DNA of 64,000 nucleotides from Campylobacter sp. CN_NE2 (GTDB taxonomy: Bacteria > Campylobacterota > Campylobacteria > Campylobacterales > Campylobacteraceae), in NCBI RefSeq assembly GCF_027797465.1, contig NZ_CP115608.1, forward strand, positions 1,054,001 to 1,118,000, in the 5' to 3' direction. Numbering within the stretch: position 1 is the first letter of the stretch; each line of letters begins with the position of its first letter. A program made the position numbers and the translations under genes. The notes below the pieces were generated by a model, which was given only the letters and a program-made list of their open reading frames with translations, made no database searches and was not told the DNA's origin. Shown one piece after another: positions 9,235 through 18,447 of this stretch.

Positions 9235-10758
9235 ATGGATCATATTTTAAGTTTAGTTATATTTTTTCCTGCAATTGCTGCTATTTTGGGATTTTTGATA
9301 GATGAAAAAAGCGTAAAAGCTTACGCCATTTCGGTAAGTTTTATCGAATTTATTCTCTCGCTATTTTTATGGTTTGAATTTTCTAATTTTAACGGAGAGT
9401 TTAAATTTGTCGAATTTTTCCCGTTTATCAGAGAATTTGGTATAAATTATTTCATCGGAATCGACGGATTTTCGCTATTTTTAATAATTCTTAGCACATT
9501 TATGACGCTTATTAGTTTGATTAGTTTAACAATAACCGATAGATTAAAAAATTTGGTAGTTAGCATTTTATTTTTAGAAATGACTATGGTTGGGGTTTTT
9601 GCAGCTCTTGATGCGATTTTATTTTACATTTTTTGGGAGCTTTCGCTTTTGCCTATGCTCTATATCATCGGGGCTTGGGGAAGCGGAAAGCGAATTTATG
9701 CTGCTGTTAAATTCTTTTTATATACATTTTTTGGCTCTGTTTTTATGCTTTTTGGGCTTATTTTTATGTCATATCTTTACCACGAAGCGACAGGAGCATA
9801 TAGTTTTAATATCTTAGAGTGGCAATATCTAAAACTTCCGTTAAATTTGCAAATTTGGCTATTTTTAGCGTTTGGAATCGCTTTTGCTATCAAAACACCG
9901 CTTTTTCCGTTTCACACTTGGCTTCCTTATGCGCACGGACAAGCTCCGACTATCGGCTCGGTTTTACTAGCGGCTGTTTTACTTAAAATGGGAACTTATG
10001 GCTTTGTGCGTTTTTCATTACCTATGTTTCCGGACGGAAGTCTGTATTTTTCAAATTTAATGTGCATAATCGCCGTAATCATGGTGATTTATACATCTTT
10101 CATCGCCTTTGCACAAAAAGATATAAAGCAAGTTATCGCTTATAGCTCGATTGCCCACATGGGCGTTATAATGCTTGGAATTTTCTCATTTAGCGTAGAA
10201 GGAATTTCAGGTTCTGTTTTTTTGATGATAAGCCACGGCGTGGTTAGCGGCGGACTTTTTATGCTTGTCGGTTTTATTTACGAGCGAAAACATACAAAAG
10301 AATTTAGCGAATTTGGGGGTCTAGCAAAAATAATGCCATTTTATGCGTTTTCGTTTTGTTTGGTGCTGCTAGCTTCCATTGGGCTTCCTTTGACGATTGG
10401 CTTTGTGGGCGAGTTTTTAAGTTTATTAGGAATTTTTAAAACTGCTCCGATTTTTGCATTTTTGGGCGGTTTTGGTATCATCATGGGAGCGATTTATAGT
10501 CTAAATTTATTCAAAAAGACATTTTTTGGCGAAATAACAAAAGAAGAAAACAAAAGCTTAAAAGATTTAAATAAAACAGAAATTTTAGCAATTGTTCCGA
10601 TTTGCGCTTTGGTTTTGTTTTTTGGCGTTTATCCAAGACCGATTTTAAAGCATATTGACATATCAAGCAAAGATTTGGTTGTGCTTATGTATGACAAAGG
10701 CGAAGCTAAAACAAAAGAACATTTAAACAAAGCAAATTCAACACAAGGGGCAAAATAA
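9235..10758 (+). CDS. nuoM: NADH-quinone oxidoreductase subunit M (antiporter-like)
   Basis: 507 residues and about 14 transmembrane helices. Diagnostic parts are the FWELSLLPMLYIIG stretch (Glu of the proton channel, about residue 137), KTPLFPFHTWLPYAHGQAP (about 221-239) and QDIKQVIAYSSIAHMG-like sequence (about 296-311). The C-terminal tail after the last helix is hydrophilic and Lys-rich. The start follows nuoL by two bases, and the stop overlaps the nuoN ATG (TAATG). It is the middle proton pump of the membrane arm. Confidence 0.97.
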   Translation: MDHILSLVIFFPAIAAILGFLIDEKSVKAYAISVSFIEFILSLFLWFEFSNFNGEFKFVEFFPFIREFGINYFIGIDGFSLFLIILSTFMTLISLISLTITDRLKNLVVSILFLEMTMVGVFAALDAILFYIFWELSLLPMLYIIGAWGSGKRIYAAVKFFLYTFFGSVFMLFGLIFMSYLYHEATGAYSFNILEWQYLKLPLNLQIWLFLAFGIAFAIKTPLFPFHTWLPYAHGQAPTIGSVLLAAVLLKMGTYGFVRFSLPMFPDGSLYFSNLMCIIAVIMVIYTSFIAFAQKDIKQVIAYSSIAHMGVIMLGIFSFSVEGISGSVFLMISHGVVSGGLFMLVGFIYERKHTKEFSEFGGLAKIMPFYAFSFCLVLLASIGLPLTIGFVGEFLSLLGIFKTAPIFAFLGGFGIIMGAIYSLNLFKKTFFGEITKEENKSLKDLNKTEILAIVPICALVLFFGVYPRPILKHIDISSKDLVVLMYDKGEAKTKEHLNKANSTQGAK

Positions 10759-12221
10759 TGGATTTTGGTGCGTTAAATTTTTATAGTATCGCCCCTATGG
10801 CGGTGCTTTGTGCGTTTGCGATTTTTATACTTTGCATTAGCGTGATAACAAACGAGCTATCTACTAAATTCTATACCGTTTTAACGGTTATTGCCGTAGT
10901 TTTGGATATTGGAATTTTATTTGGTTATAACGGCGGAGTAAGCGGGTTTTTTGGGCTTGTTTTTATAGACGGAATTGCCATTTTATCGATGTTTATTATA
11001 CTTATTTCATCGGCGTTGTTTATTCCATTAGCGCTTAGTGCTAAAACTTTTCACGAATACACCTTGCCTGAATTTTTTGCCTTATTTTTATTTATGCTAA
11101 TCGGCTTTGAATTTATGGTGAGTTCGGGAAATTTGATACTGATTTTTGTGGGTTTAGAGACTTCTAGTCTTTCGCTTTATACGCTAATTGCACTAAATAA
11201 TCGAAATAAATCAATCGAAGCAGCGGTTAAATATTTTACTATGGGCGCACTTGGTTCAGGCTTTTTTGCCTTTGGTGCGGCACTTTTTTATCTATCTAGC
11301 GGAAGCGTTGAGATTTCGCAAATCATAAGCAGTGCTTCATATTCGCAAAATAATATAATTTTACTTTTAGGTTGTGTTTTTATGATATGTGCGATTGGGT
11401 TTAAACTCTCACTTATTCCGTTTCACACTTGGGCGCCTGATGTTTATGAAGGAGCAAGTGCTGCCCTTGCCGGATTTATCTCGGTCGTTCCTAAAATCGC
11501 AGGTTTTATCGTCGCGTTAAGACTTTTTGAAGGGCTTATGAGAGTTGAGGTTTCGTGGCTAAATTCGGTGCTTTACATAGTAGCTGTTATAACGATGACA
11601 CTAACAAATATAATGGCGCTCGTGCAAATCGATGTTAAGCGAATGCTTGCATTTAGCTCGATTTCACACGCAGGTTTCGTGCTAAGTGCTATTGTGATTG
11701 GTTCAACTCAGGCAAATATCTCGCTATTTTTATATTGGATCTTGTTCGCATTTGCGAATTTGGGCGCATTTTCTATGCTTTGGATAACAAGAACAAGACA
11801 AAACAGCTGGCACAAACGCTACGAGCACCCGTATGAGAAATTTAACGGCTTAATCAAAACTATTCCGATGGCTGCTATTGTAATGGCGATTTTCATGGTT
11901 TCGCTTGCCGGAATTCCGCCATTTAGCGTGTTTTGGGGCAAAATGTATCTAATGAGCGCTGCGATAAATTCAGGCTTTATATTTTTAGCTTTGATAATGG
12001 CGTTAAATAGTGCAATAGCGATGTATTATTATCTAAAATTAATCGTTTGTATGTTTTTGCATGAGCCGATTATCAAAGATAAAAGCGTTTATTTATCAAA
12101 TGTTTCAAATCCGCTTAGAATTATTATTGCGATTGCCGCAACTGCTTGTGCTTTATCGCCGTTTATTGTTAAATTTGCGATACCTGCGATAAATAGCTTT
12201 GTATTTTTAAGTGGGTATTAA
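10758..12221 (+). CDS. nuoN: NADH-quinone oxidoreductase subunit N (antiporter-like)
   Basis: 487 residues and about 14 transmembrane helices. It has the IFVGLETSSLSLYTLIAL region with the channel Glu (about residue 132) and the KLSLIPFHTWAPDVYEGA segment (about 216-233) that typify NuoN. It is the last gene of the operon: the next downstream feature is an imperfect stem-loop at 12236-12268, and the following gene is convergent. It is the proximal proton pump next to NuoK/NuoJ. Confidence 0.97.
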   Translation: MDFGALNFYSIAPMAVLCAFAIFILCISVITNELSTKFYTVLTVIAVVLDIGILFGYNGGVSGFFGLVFIDGIAILSMFIILISSALFIPLALSAKTFHEYTLPEFFALFLFMLIGFEFMVSSGNLILIFVGLETSSLSLYTLIALNNRNKSIEAAVKYFTMGALGSGFFAFGAALFYLSSGSVEISQIISSASYSQNNIILLLGCVFMICAIGFKLSLIPFHTWAPDVYEGASAALAGFISVVPKIAGFIVALRLFEGLMRVEVSWLNSVLYIVAVITMTLTNIMALVQIDVKRMLAFSSISHAGFVLSAIVIGSTQANISLFLYWILFAFANLGAFSMLWITRTRQNSWHKRYEHPYEKFNGLIKTIPMAAIVMAIFMVSLAGIPPFSVFWGKMYLMSAAINSGFIFLALIMALNSAIAMYYYLKLIVCMFLHEPIIKDKSVYLSNVSNPLRIIIAIAATACALSPFIVKFAIPAINSFVFLSGY

Positions 12222-12235
12222 TTAAATTTGTTTAA

Positions 12236-12268
12236 AATCCAGCCTAGCTTTAAATTCTAGGCTAGATT
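12236..12268 (+). terminator. Candidate terminator after nuoN
   Basis: Imperfect inverted repeat with a 12-position stem and one mismatch: AATCCAGCCTAG pairs with CTAGGCTAGATT across a 9-nt AT loop. It begins 15 bases after the nuoN stop. No U-run follows on the + strand, so it may act only as an mRNA 3' end or processing stem. It may also serve miaA transcripts coming from the right. Confidence 0.45.
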
Positions 12269-12320
12269 AATCGTCTAAATTTGCCTTGAATATCTTTTAA
12301 AAAATTAAATAAATTTTGTA

Positions 12321-12343
12321 ATTGCAAGTGCGAAGCAATCTAG
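12321..12343. repeat. Short dispersed palindromic motif, copy 1
   Basis: The 23-base motif ATTGCAAG-TGCGAA-GCAATCTAG contains an ATTGC/GCAAT stem. The same framework (ATTGCAAG ... GCAATCTAG) recurs at 57369-57403 in another intergenic region with a longer centre. It resembles the widespread class of short intergenic palindromes; I have no name for it. Confidence 0.4.
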
Positions 12344-12364
12344 TAAATTTACAAAAATACAAAT

Positions 12365-13246
12365 TTATAAATTTTGTAAAAAATTTCTTATAGAATTTTC
12401 CAAATTTGTCAAATCCTGTGAAATTTTATTTTCTAAAAATTGCGATTTATTAAAAGTTCGTTGTCTTTTTGCCAGCTGTGCGGTATGAGTGCAAATTTGT
12501 TCATATAGCTCATTTTTGCCTAATTCTCCACGCAAAAATTCGCCACACTCTTTAAGACCGATTGAATTTAGAGATTTAGTTTCAAAACCATACTTGCCAA
12601 AAAGATATTTTGCCTCAGCTATCAAGCCATTTTCTAACATTTTTTCAGTGCGAATTTTTATGCGATCTCGCAAAACTTCTTTGTCCCACAAAATTTCAAA
12701 AATTTGCAAATTTGAAATAATCGGCTCGGCAGTGTTTTCGCGCAAAAATTTGCTAGGAATTTCGCCCGTTGTTTTGTAAATACTATACCATTTTTCAAGT
12801 CTAAATTTATCATTTTTGCTAAATTTAGAGCCAAATTCTGGATCAATTTTCAAAATAAGTTCATAAATTTGCTCCAAATTTAAATCACATTTTATGTCCC
12901 TTATTTTTGGAGCTAGACCACTCATCATCGCCTTTAAATAAAACCCGCTTCCGCCTGTGATAATGAGTGGAATTTGCAAATTTTGCGCATAAGATTTTGC
13001 TTTTTCATACTCTTTTATAAATTCGCCAACGCTAAAATATTCGTTTGGAAAAATCAAATTTATACCAAAATGTTTCACGCTTTCAAGCTCTAATGCGGTT
13101 GGTTTGGCACTTGCGATATTTATCTCTTTATAAACGCTTAAAGAATCTAGGCTTAAAATCACGCCGTTAAATTCCTTTGCGATTTTTAAAGCTAAATCGC
13201 TTTTTCCACTTGCCGTCGTGCCGATAAGGGCAAATTCACAAAACAT
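12365..13246 (-). CDS. miaA: tRNA dimethylallyltransferase
   Basis: 293 residues. It transfers a dimethylallyl group to N6 of A37 in tRNAs that read UNN codons. The P-loop GTTASGKS is at residues 9-16. The DSLSVYKEI segment corresponds to the family DSxQxY motif, with Ser in place of the usual Gln. [11 protein letters not shown] (about residues 97-107) and the C-terminal [11 protein letters not shown] basic motif are also present. It is encoded alone on the minus strand, convergent with nuoN and divergent from the prenyltransferase gene. Length is normal. Confidence 0.95.
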   Translation of the reverse strand: MFCEFALIGTTASGKSDLALKIAKEFNGVILSLDSLSVYKEINIASAKPTALELESVKHFGINLIFPNEYFSVGEFIKEYEKAKSYAQNLQIPLIITGGSGFYLKAMMSGLAPKIRDIKCDLNLEQIYELILKIDPEFGSKFSKNDKFRLEKWYSIYKTTGEIPSKFLRENTAEPIISNLQIFEILWDKEVLRDRIKIRTEKMLENGLIAEAKYLFGKYGFETKSLNSIGLKECGEFLRGELGKNELYEQICTHTAQLAKRQRTFNKSQFLENKISQDLTNLENSIRNFLQNL

Positions 13247-13281
13247 TTTTTTCCTTAAATTTAGTCAATTTTTTAGGAAAA

Positions 13282-13287
13282 ATTATA
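13282..13287 (-). promoter_or_regulatory. miaA -10 element
   Basis: On the minus strand, TGATATAAT lies about 40 bases upstream of the miaA ATG, with a T/A-rich stretch where the Campylobacter -16 region is expected. No -35 is visible, as usual in this genus. Confidence 0.55.
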
Positions 13288-13327
13288 TCAAATTTTAATT
13301 TGTTTTTGTTTTATTGCGAATTTGTGA

Positions 13328-13333
13328 TACAAT
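13328..13333 (+). promoter_or_regulatory. mqnP -10 element
   Basis: TACAAT within TGTGATACAATAACG, 22 bases upstream of the ATG at 13355. The ribosome site AAAGGGAAA follows. It is divergent from the miaA promoter in the same 108-bp gap. Confidence 0.5.
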
Positions 13334-13354
13334 AACGCTTTAAAAAGGGAAATA

Positions 13355-14227
13355 ATGGCAAAATTCAAAGAAATTTTAAGCGACATTAACGAACTAATTG
13401 TTTTCAAACACTCTGTTTTTGCGTTGCCTTTTATTTTTACGGCGATGATAACGGCTTCAAAAATCACAAACGGTTCACTTTGGTTTGGTTGGAAACTCTT
13501 TATTTTAGGTATTTTGTGTGCCGTTAGCGCTAGAAGTTTTGCTATGGCTTTTAATCGATATGCAGATGAAGACATTGATAAATTTAACCCACGATGCGCA
13601 TCTCGTCCGAGCGTCGATGGTCGTATCGGGCGACAAAATTTATTATTTTTTATCATTGCAAATGCCGCTATTTTCATTGTTGTAGCGTATTTTATAAATT
13701 CACTCGCATTTAAATTATCATTTCCGATTTTGATTATTTTAGCAGGTTATAGCATTTTTAAACGCTTTTCAGAGACCGCCCATATCGTGCTTGGGCTTTG
13801 TTTAGGGCTTTCAAGCGTAGCAGGCGCAATCGCAGTAAGTGGTGCCATACCGCTTTGGTCTTTGCTTTTATGTGTCGGAGTTATGTTTTGGGTAGCCGGA
13901 TTTGATGTTTTGTATTCGCTTCAAGATATGGATTATGACAAAAAAGCGGGGCTTTTTAGCATACCGTCAATGTATGGCGAAAAAGCTGCAATGTTTATTT
14001 CACAAATTTTCCATTTTTGTGCTGTGCTTTTTTGGCTATTTTACTGCGGTGCGGCGGGACTTGGAGCGTGGGCGTATCTTGGTGTAATAATTTCTGCTAT
14101 AATTTTATTTTTCGAACATAGAATTGTCAGAAGGGACTTTTCGAAAATCGATCGAGCGTTTTTTACGCTAAATGGCTATTTGGGAATTTTGTTTTTTTGT
14201 TTTATTTTTATTGATTTGTGGAATTAG
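13355..14227 (+). CDS. mqnP: Menaquinone-pathway polyprenyltransferase (UbiA family)
   Basis: 290 residues and about eight transmembrane helices. It is a UbiA-superfamily prenyltransferase. The first Asp-rich motif is N67-RYA-D71-E-D73-I-D75, and the second is around DVLYSLQDMDYDKKAG (about residues 186-201). Both bind Mg-diphosphate of the isoprenoid donor. Campylobacter makes menaquinone by the futalosine route and lacks ubiquinone, so MqnP (prenylation of the naphthoate intermediate) fits better than UbiA. That assignment rests on organism knowledge. Menaquinone is the acceptor for the neighbouring complex I. Confidence 0.88.
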   Translation: MAKFKEILSDINELIVFKHSVFALPFIFTAMITASKITNGSLWFGWKLFILGILCAVSARSFAMAFNRYADEDIDKFNPRCASRPSVDGRIGRQNLLFFIIANAAIFIVVAYFINSLAFKLSFPILIILAGYSIFKRFSETAHIVLGLCLGLSSVAGAIAVSGAIPLWSLLLCVGVMFWVAGFDVLYSLQDMDYDKKAGLFSIPSMYGEKAAMFISQIFHFCAVLFWLFYCGAAGLGAWAYLGVIISAIILFFEHRIVRRDFSKIDRAFFTLNGYLGILFFCFIFIDLWN

Positions 14228-14237
14228 GAGATTTGAT

Positions 14238-14540
14238 ATGGATTTAAATACTATCATTGTTTTGGGACTTTGCGTTGTTATTTTGATTATTTTAGTTGTC
14301 ATGTATTTAAAAGATAAACAAGCAGATAAAAAATTTGAGAGATTTGAACAGGTTTTAACCGATAATATGCAAGAAAATTTTATACTTAAAAAAGAGATAG
14401 AAAAGATAAAAGAGACGATAGATGCTATGGATTTAGGCAAATTTGGCGAAGTAATAGACGAAGAGATGGAGCAAAGATTAATGCCGTTAAAAAAATCGAT
14501 CGAAACTATCGGCGAGATGATTTCAAATTTAAGAAAATAA
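14238..14540 (+). CDS. Small membrane-anchored coiled-coil protein (100 aa)
   Basis: 100 residues from the ATG at 14238, preceded by TTAGGAG. The in-frame start at 14172 lies inside the upstream gene. One N-terminal transmembrane helix (residues about 5-24, IIVLGLCVVILIILVVMYL) is followed by a highly charged alpha-helical region with heptad-like spacing (residues 30-100). It starts 10 bp after mqnP and is probably co-transcribed. I do not recognise a family, and function is unknown. Confidence 0.75.
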   Translation: MDLNTIIVLGLCVVILIILVVMYLKDKQADKKFERFEQVLTDNMQENFILKKEIEKIKETIDAMDLGKFGEVIDEEMEQRLMPLKKSIETIGEMISNLRK

Positions 14541-14620
14541 CAAAAAAATATCATTTTAAAGTAACCATTTTTTGGGCTTTTTGGCACAAAATAAATTTTG
14601 CAAATTTAGCAAATTTATTA

Positions 14621-14626
14621 TATAAT
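14621..14626 (+). promoter_or_regulatory. moaA -10 element
   Basis: A TATAAT hexamer in TTATTATATAATCCGA, 30 bases upstream of the moaA ATG, preceded by periodic A/T tracts. It probably drives the moaA-queE-queD group. Confidence 0.6.
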
Positions 14627-14655
14627 CCGACAATCAAATTTCATAAAAGGTAGAT

Positions 14656-15624
14656 ATGCTAATCGATAAATTCGGTCGCAAGATTGATTATTTGCGAATT
14701 TCGGTAACCCAAAGGTGTAATTTTCGTTGTCGCTACTGCATGCCGCACACTCCGTTTAACTGGACTCCAAAAGAGAATTTATTAAGCTTTGAAGAGCTTT
14801 TTAGCTTCGTTAAAATCGCGATCGACGAAGGCATAGAAAAAATTCGCATAACAGGCGGAGAGCCTTTGATACGAAAAGATCTGCCTGAGTTTATAAAAAT
14901 GATAAGCCAATATGCTCCAAATGTCGATTTAGCGCTTACCACAAACGGCTATTTTTTAAGCAATTATGCAAAAATTCTAAAACAAAATGGCTTAAAACGC
15001 ATAAATATGTCGCTTGATTCACTTCGCCCAGAAATGGCTCGTTTTATAGCGCAAAAAGGCGTTTTGCATAGCGTTTTAGCTGGGCTTGATAGCGCATTAG
15101 AAGCTGGACTTAAAGTCAAAATCAACACGGTTGCACTAAAAGGCATAAATGACAATGAACTACCTTATTTGCTTGAATTTGCAAAATCAAAAAATTGTAT
15201 GATAAGATTTATCGAATTTATGGAAAACACCCACGCAAATGCGAATTTAAAGGGCTTAAATCGTGATGAGATTTTAGAAATTTTAAGCACAAAATTTAAT
15301 TTTAAATTCTTAAAAAAATTCGAAAACTCTCCTGCTAGTATTTATCAAACTGACGACGGATACTCTTTTGGCATAATCGATCCACACAAACACGATTTTT
15401 GCGAGAGTTGCAACCGAATTCGCCTAAGCGCAGAAGGCTACTTGATTCCGTGTTTGTATTTTGAAGACGCACTAAGTATAAAAGATGCCGTGCGAAGTGG
15501 AAATTTAGACCTTGCAAGAGAAATTTTAAAAGAAGTCTTAGCAAATAAGCCTGAAAAAAATCGCTGGGAACTTGAAAACAAAACAGAGATTTCAAATCGT
15601 GCATTTTACGAAACGGGCGGATAA
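14656..15624 (+). CDS. moaA: GTP 3',8-cyclase
   Basis: 322 residues. It is a radical-SAM enzyme starting molybdopterin synthesis from GTP. The N-terminal cluster motif is C21-x3-C25-x2-C28. The second, substrate-binding cluster motif is C249-x2-C252-x13-C266. The chain ends in Gly-Gly, which MoaA needs for its active-site arginine-finger tail. TGGEP (residues about 75-79) is the SAM-contact GGEP motif. The stop overlaps the queE ATG (TAATG). All catalytic elements are intact. Confidence 0.96.
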   Translation: MLIDKFGRKIDYLRISVTQRCNFRCRYCMPHTPFNWTPKENLLSFEELFSFVKIAIDEGIEKIRITGGEPLIRKDLPEFIKMISQYAPNVDLALTTNGYFLSNYAKILKQNGLKRINMSLDSLRPEMARFIAQKGVLHSVLAGLDSALEAGLKVKINTVALKGINDNELPYLLEFAKSKNCMIRFIEFMENTHANANLKGLNRDEILEILSTKFNFKFLKKFENSPASIYQTDDGYSFGIIDPHKHDFCESCNRIRLSAEGYLIPCLYFEDALSIKDAVRSGNLDLAREILKEVLANKPEKNRWELENKTEISNRAFYETGG

Positions 15625-16352
15625 TGCTAAATTTAGTTGAGAGTTTTTTAAGCGTTCAAGGCGAAGGTAAATTTAGCGGAAAGTTGGCATATTTTTTTAG
15701 ATTTGCAGGGTGCAATCTGCGTTGTGTCGGCTTTAAAAGCAAAGCCAAAAGCGAAAAATCAGGCAAAACTCTAATCGGTTGCGATACTTTGCGAGCTGTT
15801 TTCGTAAATGAATTTAAATATAAAAAAATATCAAATTGCAATGAACTTTTAAAGAGAATTGGGCAATTTAAATTCCAAAAACCCATAATCGTCATTACAG
15901 GCGGTGAGCCTTTGATTTACTATGCAAATTCGCTATTTTATGAATTTATAAGCGAACTTTTAAGGCAAAATTACGAAGTGCATTTTGAAACCAACGGAAC
16001 AATTTTTGTAGAATTTGACAAATTTCCAAATTATAAAAAATGTATTTTTGCAATCTCGCCGAAACTAAATTTAAGTGGAGAAAAAAAGGAAAAAAGGCTA
16101 AATTTCAACGCTTTATTAAATTTAAAACAAAACGCAAAAGATAGTTTTTATAAATTCGTAATCACAGGTAAAAAGAGCGAAAATGACGAAATTTGCGAGA
16201 TTTTGCAAAATTGCGAAAATGAAGTTTTTTGTATGCCGTTAGGCGAAAATCTAGGCGAACTTGAAAAAAATGCGCCAAGAGTAGCTAAATTTTGTATAAA
16301 AAACGGCTATAATTATTCCGATAGATTGCATATTAGAATTTCGCAAAGGTAA
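15624..16352 (+). CDS. queE: 7-carboxy-7-deazaguanine synthase (radical SAM)
   Basis: 242 residues. It converts carboxytetrahydropterin to 7-carboxy-7-deazaguanine for queuosine. The start ([11 protein letters not shown]), ITGGEP (about residues 91-96) and HFETNG are typical QueE. The cluster Cys are unusual: C30-x3-C34 is followed by Phe at 37 where a Cys is expected. The next Cys is C53 in a GCDT sequence matching the end of other QueE motifs, giving Cx3Cx18C with a basic insert. It overlaps moaA and is followed after 3 bp by queD, its pathway partner. Confidence 0.88.
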   Translation: MLNLVESFLSVQGEGKFSGKLAYFFRFAGCNLRCVGFKSKAKSEKSGKTLIGCDTLRAVFVNEFKYKKISNCNELLKRIGQFKFQKPIIVITGGEPLIYYANSLFYEFISELLRQNYEVHFETNGTIFVEFDKFPNYKKCIFAISPKLNLSGEKKEKRLNFNALLNLKQNAKDSFYKFVITGKKSENDEICEILQNCENEVFCMPLGENLGELEKNAPRVAKFCIKNGYNYSDRLHIRISQR

Positions 16353-16355
16353 AAA

Positions 16356-16937
16356 ATGATAATTAGAAAACTTTATGACTTTGAAAATGCCCACATAGTG
16401 CGATTTTGTGGCTCAAAACGCTGTCGGACGGCGATTCACGGGCATTCATACAAATGCGAAGTCCTTTTGGCTTCAAATTTTTTAGATAATGCAGGAATGG
16501 TTTATGATTTTGGTTATATGAAGCTTGGAATTCGCGATATTATCGATTGTTTTGACCACTCCACGACCATTTTTTCAGGCGATAGCGATGAGTATAAAAA
16601 TGACATAAAAAAACATTCAGCTAGATGGATAGAAATACCCTTAAATCCGAGCGCAGAGCAGTTTTGTCGTATATTTTTTGTGCTGATTGATAGGTTATTA
16701 AATTTAAGCGAATTTAACAACGGCGAAAAAAATGTTACGCTTCATAGCATTATCGTGCATGAGACTGCCACAGGATACGCTCAGTGCTTTAAAGAAGATG
16801 CATATAACGCACGAATGGGCGAGATAAATTTAAATGAAATCAAATTTAGCGAAGCGATTTTGGACGATTTAAGAGATAAAAAAATCTTTGAAAAGCTCAT
16901 TAAGGGCGAAAAATTCGTCTTTGAGAAAGACTGCTAA
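16356..16937 (+). CDS. queD: 6-carboxytetrahydropterin synthase-like protein
   Basis: 193 residues, PTPS/QueD family, which converts dihydroneopterin triphosphate to 6-carboxytetrahydropterin upstream of QueE. Zinc-ligand histidines appear as H13 and the H28-G-H30 pair, with candidate catalytic Cys C23 just before. One extra residue separates Cys and His compared with the enteric enzyme. VHETATGYAQC (about residues 131-141) gives the C-terminal Glu motif. It is longer than E. coli QueD (about 120 aa) because of inserts and a C-terminal extension, as I expect for Campylobacter. Confidence 0.87.
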   Translation: MIIRKLYDFENAHIVRFCGSKRCRTAIHGHSYKCEVLLASNFLDNAGMVYDFGYMKLGIRDIIDCFDHSTTIFSGDSDEYKNDIKKHSARWIEIPLNPSAEQFCRIFFVLIDRLLNLSEFNNGEKNVTLHSIIVHETATGYAQCFKEDAYNARMGEINLNEIKFSEAILDDLRDKKIFEKLIKGEKFVFEKDC

Positions 16938-16946
16938 GGGGCAAAG

Positions 16947-17126
16947 ATGAGATATTTTTTGATTTTACTTTTAGCATTTTTTGTTGCAGGTTGCGATAAA
17001 AAAGAAGATGAAGCCTTAAAAATACCGCCTACTAAAAACGAAGTTCCAAGCGATGTGCCGATCGCAAAAAGCGAACCGCAAACAGAAGTGGATAAAGAGC
17101 TTCCGCCGGTGCCTGTAACGGAGTAA
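16947..17126 (+). CDS. Small predicted lipoprotein (59 aa)
   Basis: 59 residues: MRYFLILLLAFFVAGC forms a lipoprotein signal with Cys at position 16, followed by a short charged, Pro-rich tail ending PPVPVTE. The ribosome site AAGGGGC lies just upstream. It sits between queD (9 bp before) and a small membrane protein (2 bp after) and is probably in the same operon. The tail resembles small secretion-associated or competence lipoproteins only in size, and no family is assigned. Confidence 0.75.
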   Translation: MRYFLILLLAFFVAGCDKKEDEALKIPPTKNEVPSDVPIAKSEPQTEVDKELPPVPVTE

Positions 17127-17128
17127 AA

Positions 17129-17521
17129 ATGCAAGAACTCTACACAACCGCACTTGCTTTGCATAAATTTTTTGTTGTTTTCTTTGGCGTTTTGCTTTTG
17201 ATTTATCTTTTTTTAGCTCACTATGGCAACGGCGAAAACGCCTATATAAAGCGAATTCGACTTTTTTTACCATTTTTTTATACGATTTTAGCGTGTTTGA
17301 TTTTTACTGGTGCTGTGATTTTACCTATTTTAGAGTTTAAATTTAACTACAAAATCATTTTTATGATAGTAGCCGTAATCGCAATCATCGCGCTTAGCGC
17401 AATCGGCTATAAACGGCTAAAAATGGCATATTTTACCAAAAATTTTATCCTTTATAAAAAGCAAATTTCAAAGATAATAATAGTAAATTTAATCTTAATT
17501 TTGATAGCGAGTTTCATATAA
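17129..17521 (+). CDS. Small integral membrane protein (130 aa)
   Basis: 130 residues with four predicted transmembrane helices (about residues 10-30, 45-65, 73-92 and 108-128). There is a basic loop YKRLKMAYFTKN between helices 3 and 4. It lies 2 bp after the lipoprotein gene, and its stop overlaps the rsmE ATG (TAATG). No catalytic motif is seen. Function is unknown. Confidence 0.75.
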   Translation: MQELYTTALALHKFFVVFFGVLLLIYLFLAHYGNGENAYIKRIRLFLPFFYTILACLIFTGAVILPILEFKFNYKIIFMIVAVIAIIALSAIGYKRLKMAYFTKNFILYKKQISKIIIVNLILILIASFI

Positions 17522-18177
17522 TGGTATTTTTTTATGACAAAAACGCAGGAAGCGAAATTTTGGAAATTTCGGGCGAAAATTTTTCGCATTTAAAGGCTAG
17601 ACGCCTTAGCGTGGGCGATAGAGTGGATTTTAGAAATTTGCGCGATGAGAGCAATTATATCTATGAAATTACCGAGATTTCACGCAAAAATGCGGTAGCG
17701 AATTTGGTTTTTAAAAATTCCGTTATCACGCCAAAGCACGAATTTTGCCTTGCTTGGTCTGTGGTTGAGCCAAGCGTGATTGAAAAAACCTTGCCAAGTC
17801 TAAATGAAATTGGCGTGGCAAAAATCATTTTCGTTTATAGCGATTTTTCACAAAAAAATGTTAGGCTAGATTTGGATCGTATGAAGCGAATTTTGATAAA
17901 TTCGTCGTGCCAGTGTGGGCGAAATTCGATTGTCCAGCTTGAAATTTTGGCTAGTTCAGATGAGCTTTTGGCTAAATATCCAAATTCGGTTTTGATTGAT
18001 TTTGAGGGCAAAAGTTTGGAAATTTTTGATAAAGATGAAATTCCTTTTATAGGTCCAGAGGGTGGTTTTTCTGAAAATGAACGCAAAAAATTTAGCAAAT
18101 CTTACGAGCTAAATTTACCATATATTTTGCGTTCAAATACTGCAATAATGACCACTTGCGCAAGATTGATTTTTTAA
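17521..18177 (+). CDS. rsmE: 16S rRNA (uracil(1498)-N3)-methyltransferase
   Basis: 218 residues. It is a SPOUT-class methyltransferase acting on U1498 of 16S rRNA. It has an N-terminal PUA-like region (about residues 1-70) and the C-terminal knot with IGPEGGFSENE (about 179-189). The final LRSNTAIMTTCARLIF-type ending is present. Length is slightly below the enteric protein (about 243), as in other Campylobacterota. Translation is coupled to the preceding membrane protein. Confidence 0.92.
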   Translation: MVFFYDKNAGSEILEISGENFSHLKARRLSVGDRVDFRNLRDESNYIYEITEISRKNAVANLVFKNSVITPKHEFCLAWSVVEPSVIEKTLPSLNEIGVAKIIFVYSDFSQKNVRLDLDRMKRILINSSCQCGRNSIVQLEILASSDELLAKYPNSVLIDFEGKSLEIFDKDEIPFIGPEGGFSENERKKFSKSYELNLPYILRSNTAIMTTCARLIF

Positions 18178-18202
18178 ATTTGATTTTTAAATAAAAAAAT
18201 TG

Positions 18203-18208
18203 TATAAT
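18203..18208 (+). promoter_or_regulatory. rpmE -10 element
   Basis: A TATAAT hexamer preceded by TG at the extended -10 spacing and a T/A-rich upstream region, 39 bases before the rpmE ATG in the 69-bp gap after rsmE. Confidence 0.6.
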
Positions 18209-18246
18209 CCAGCCTTTACAAAATTTCAAACCCAAAGGTCGAAAAG

Positions 18247-18447
18247 ATGAAAAAAGATATTCACCCAGAGTATGTCGAAACAACCGTAACTTGCGCTTGT
18301 GGCAATAGTTTCAAAACAAAATCAAACAAAAGCGAAATCCGCGTTGATATTTGCTCAAACTGCCACCCGTTTTTCACAGGTAGCGAAAAAATCGTAGATA
18401 GCGCAGGACGCGTAGAAAAATTTAAACAAAAATACGGAATGAAATAA
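18247..18447 (+). CDS. rpmE: 50S ribosomal protein L31 (zinc-binding form)
   Basis: 66 residues. Four Cys (C16, C18, C36, C39) identify the zinc-containing type of L31. The [10 protein letters not shown] motif is diagnostic, and the C-terminal VEKFKQKYG is standard. It is followed immediately by rsmI with no spacer. Confidence 0.97.
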   Translation: MKKDIHPEYVETTVTCACGNSFKTKSNKSEIRVDICSNCHPFFTGSEKIVDSAGRVEKFKQKYGMK

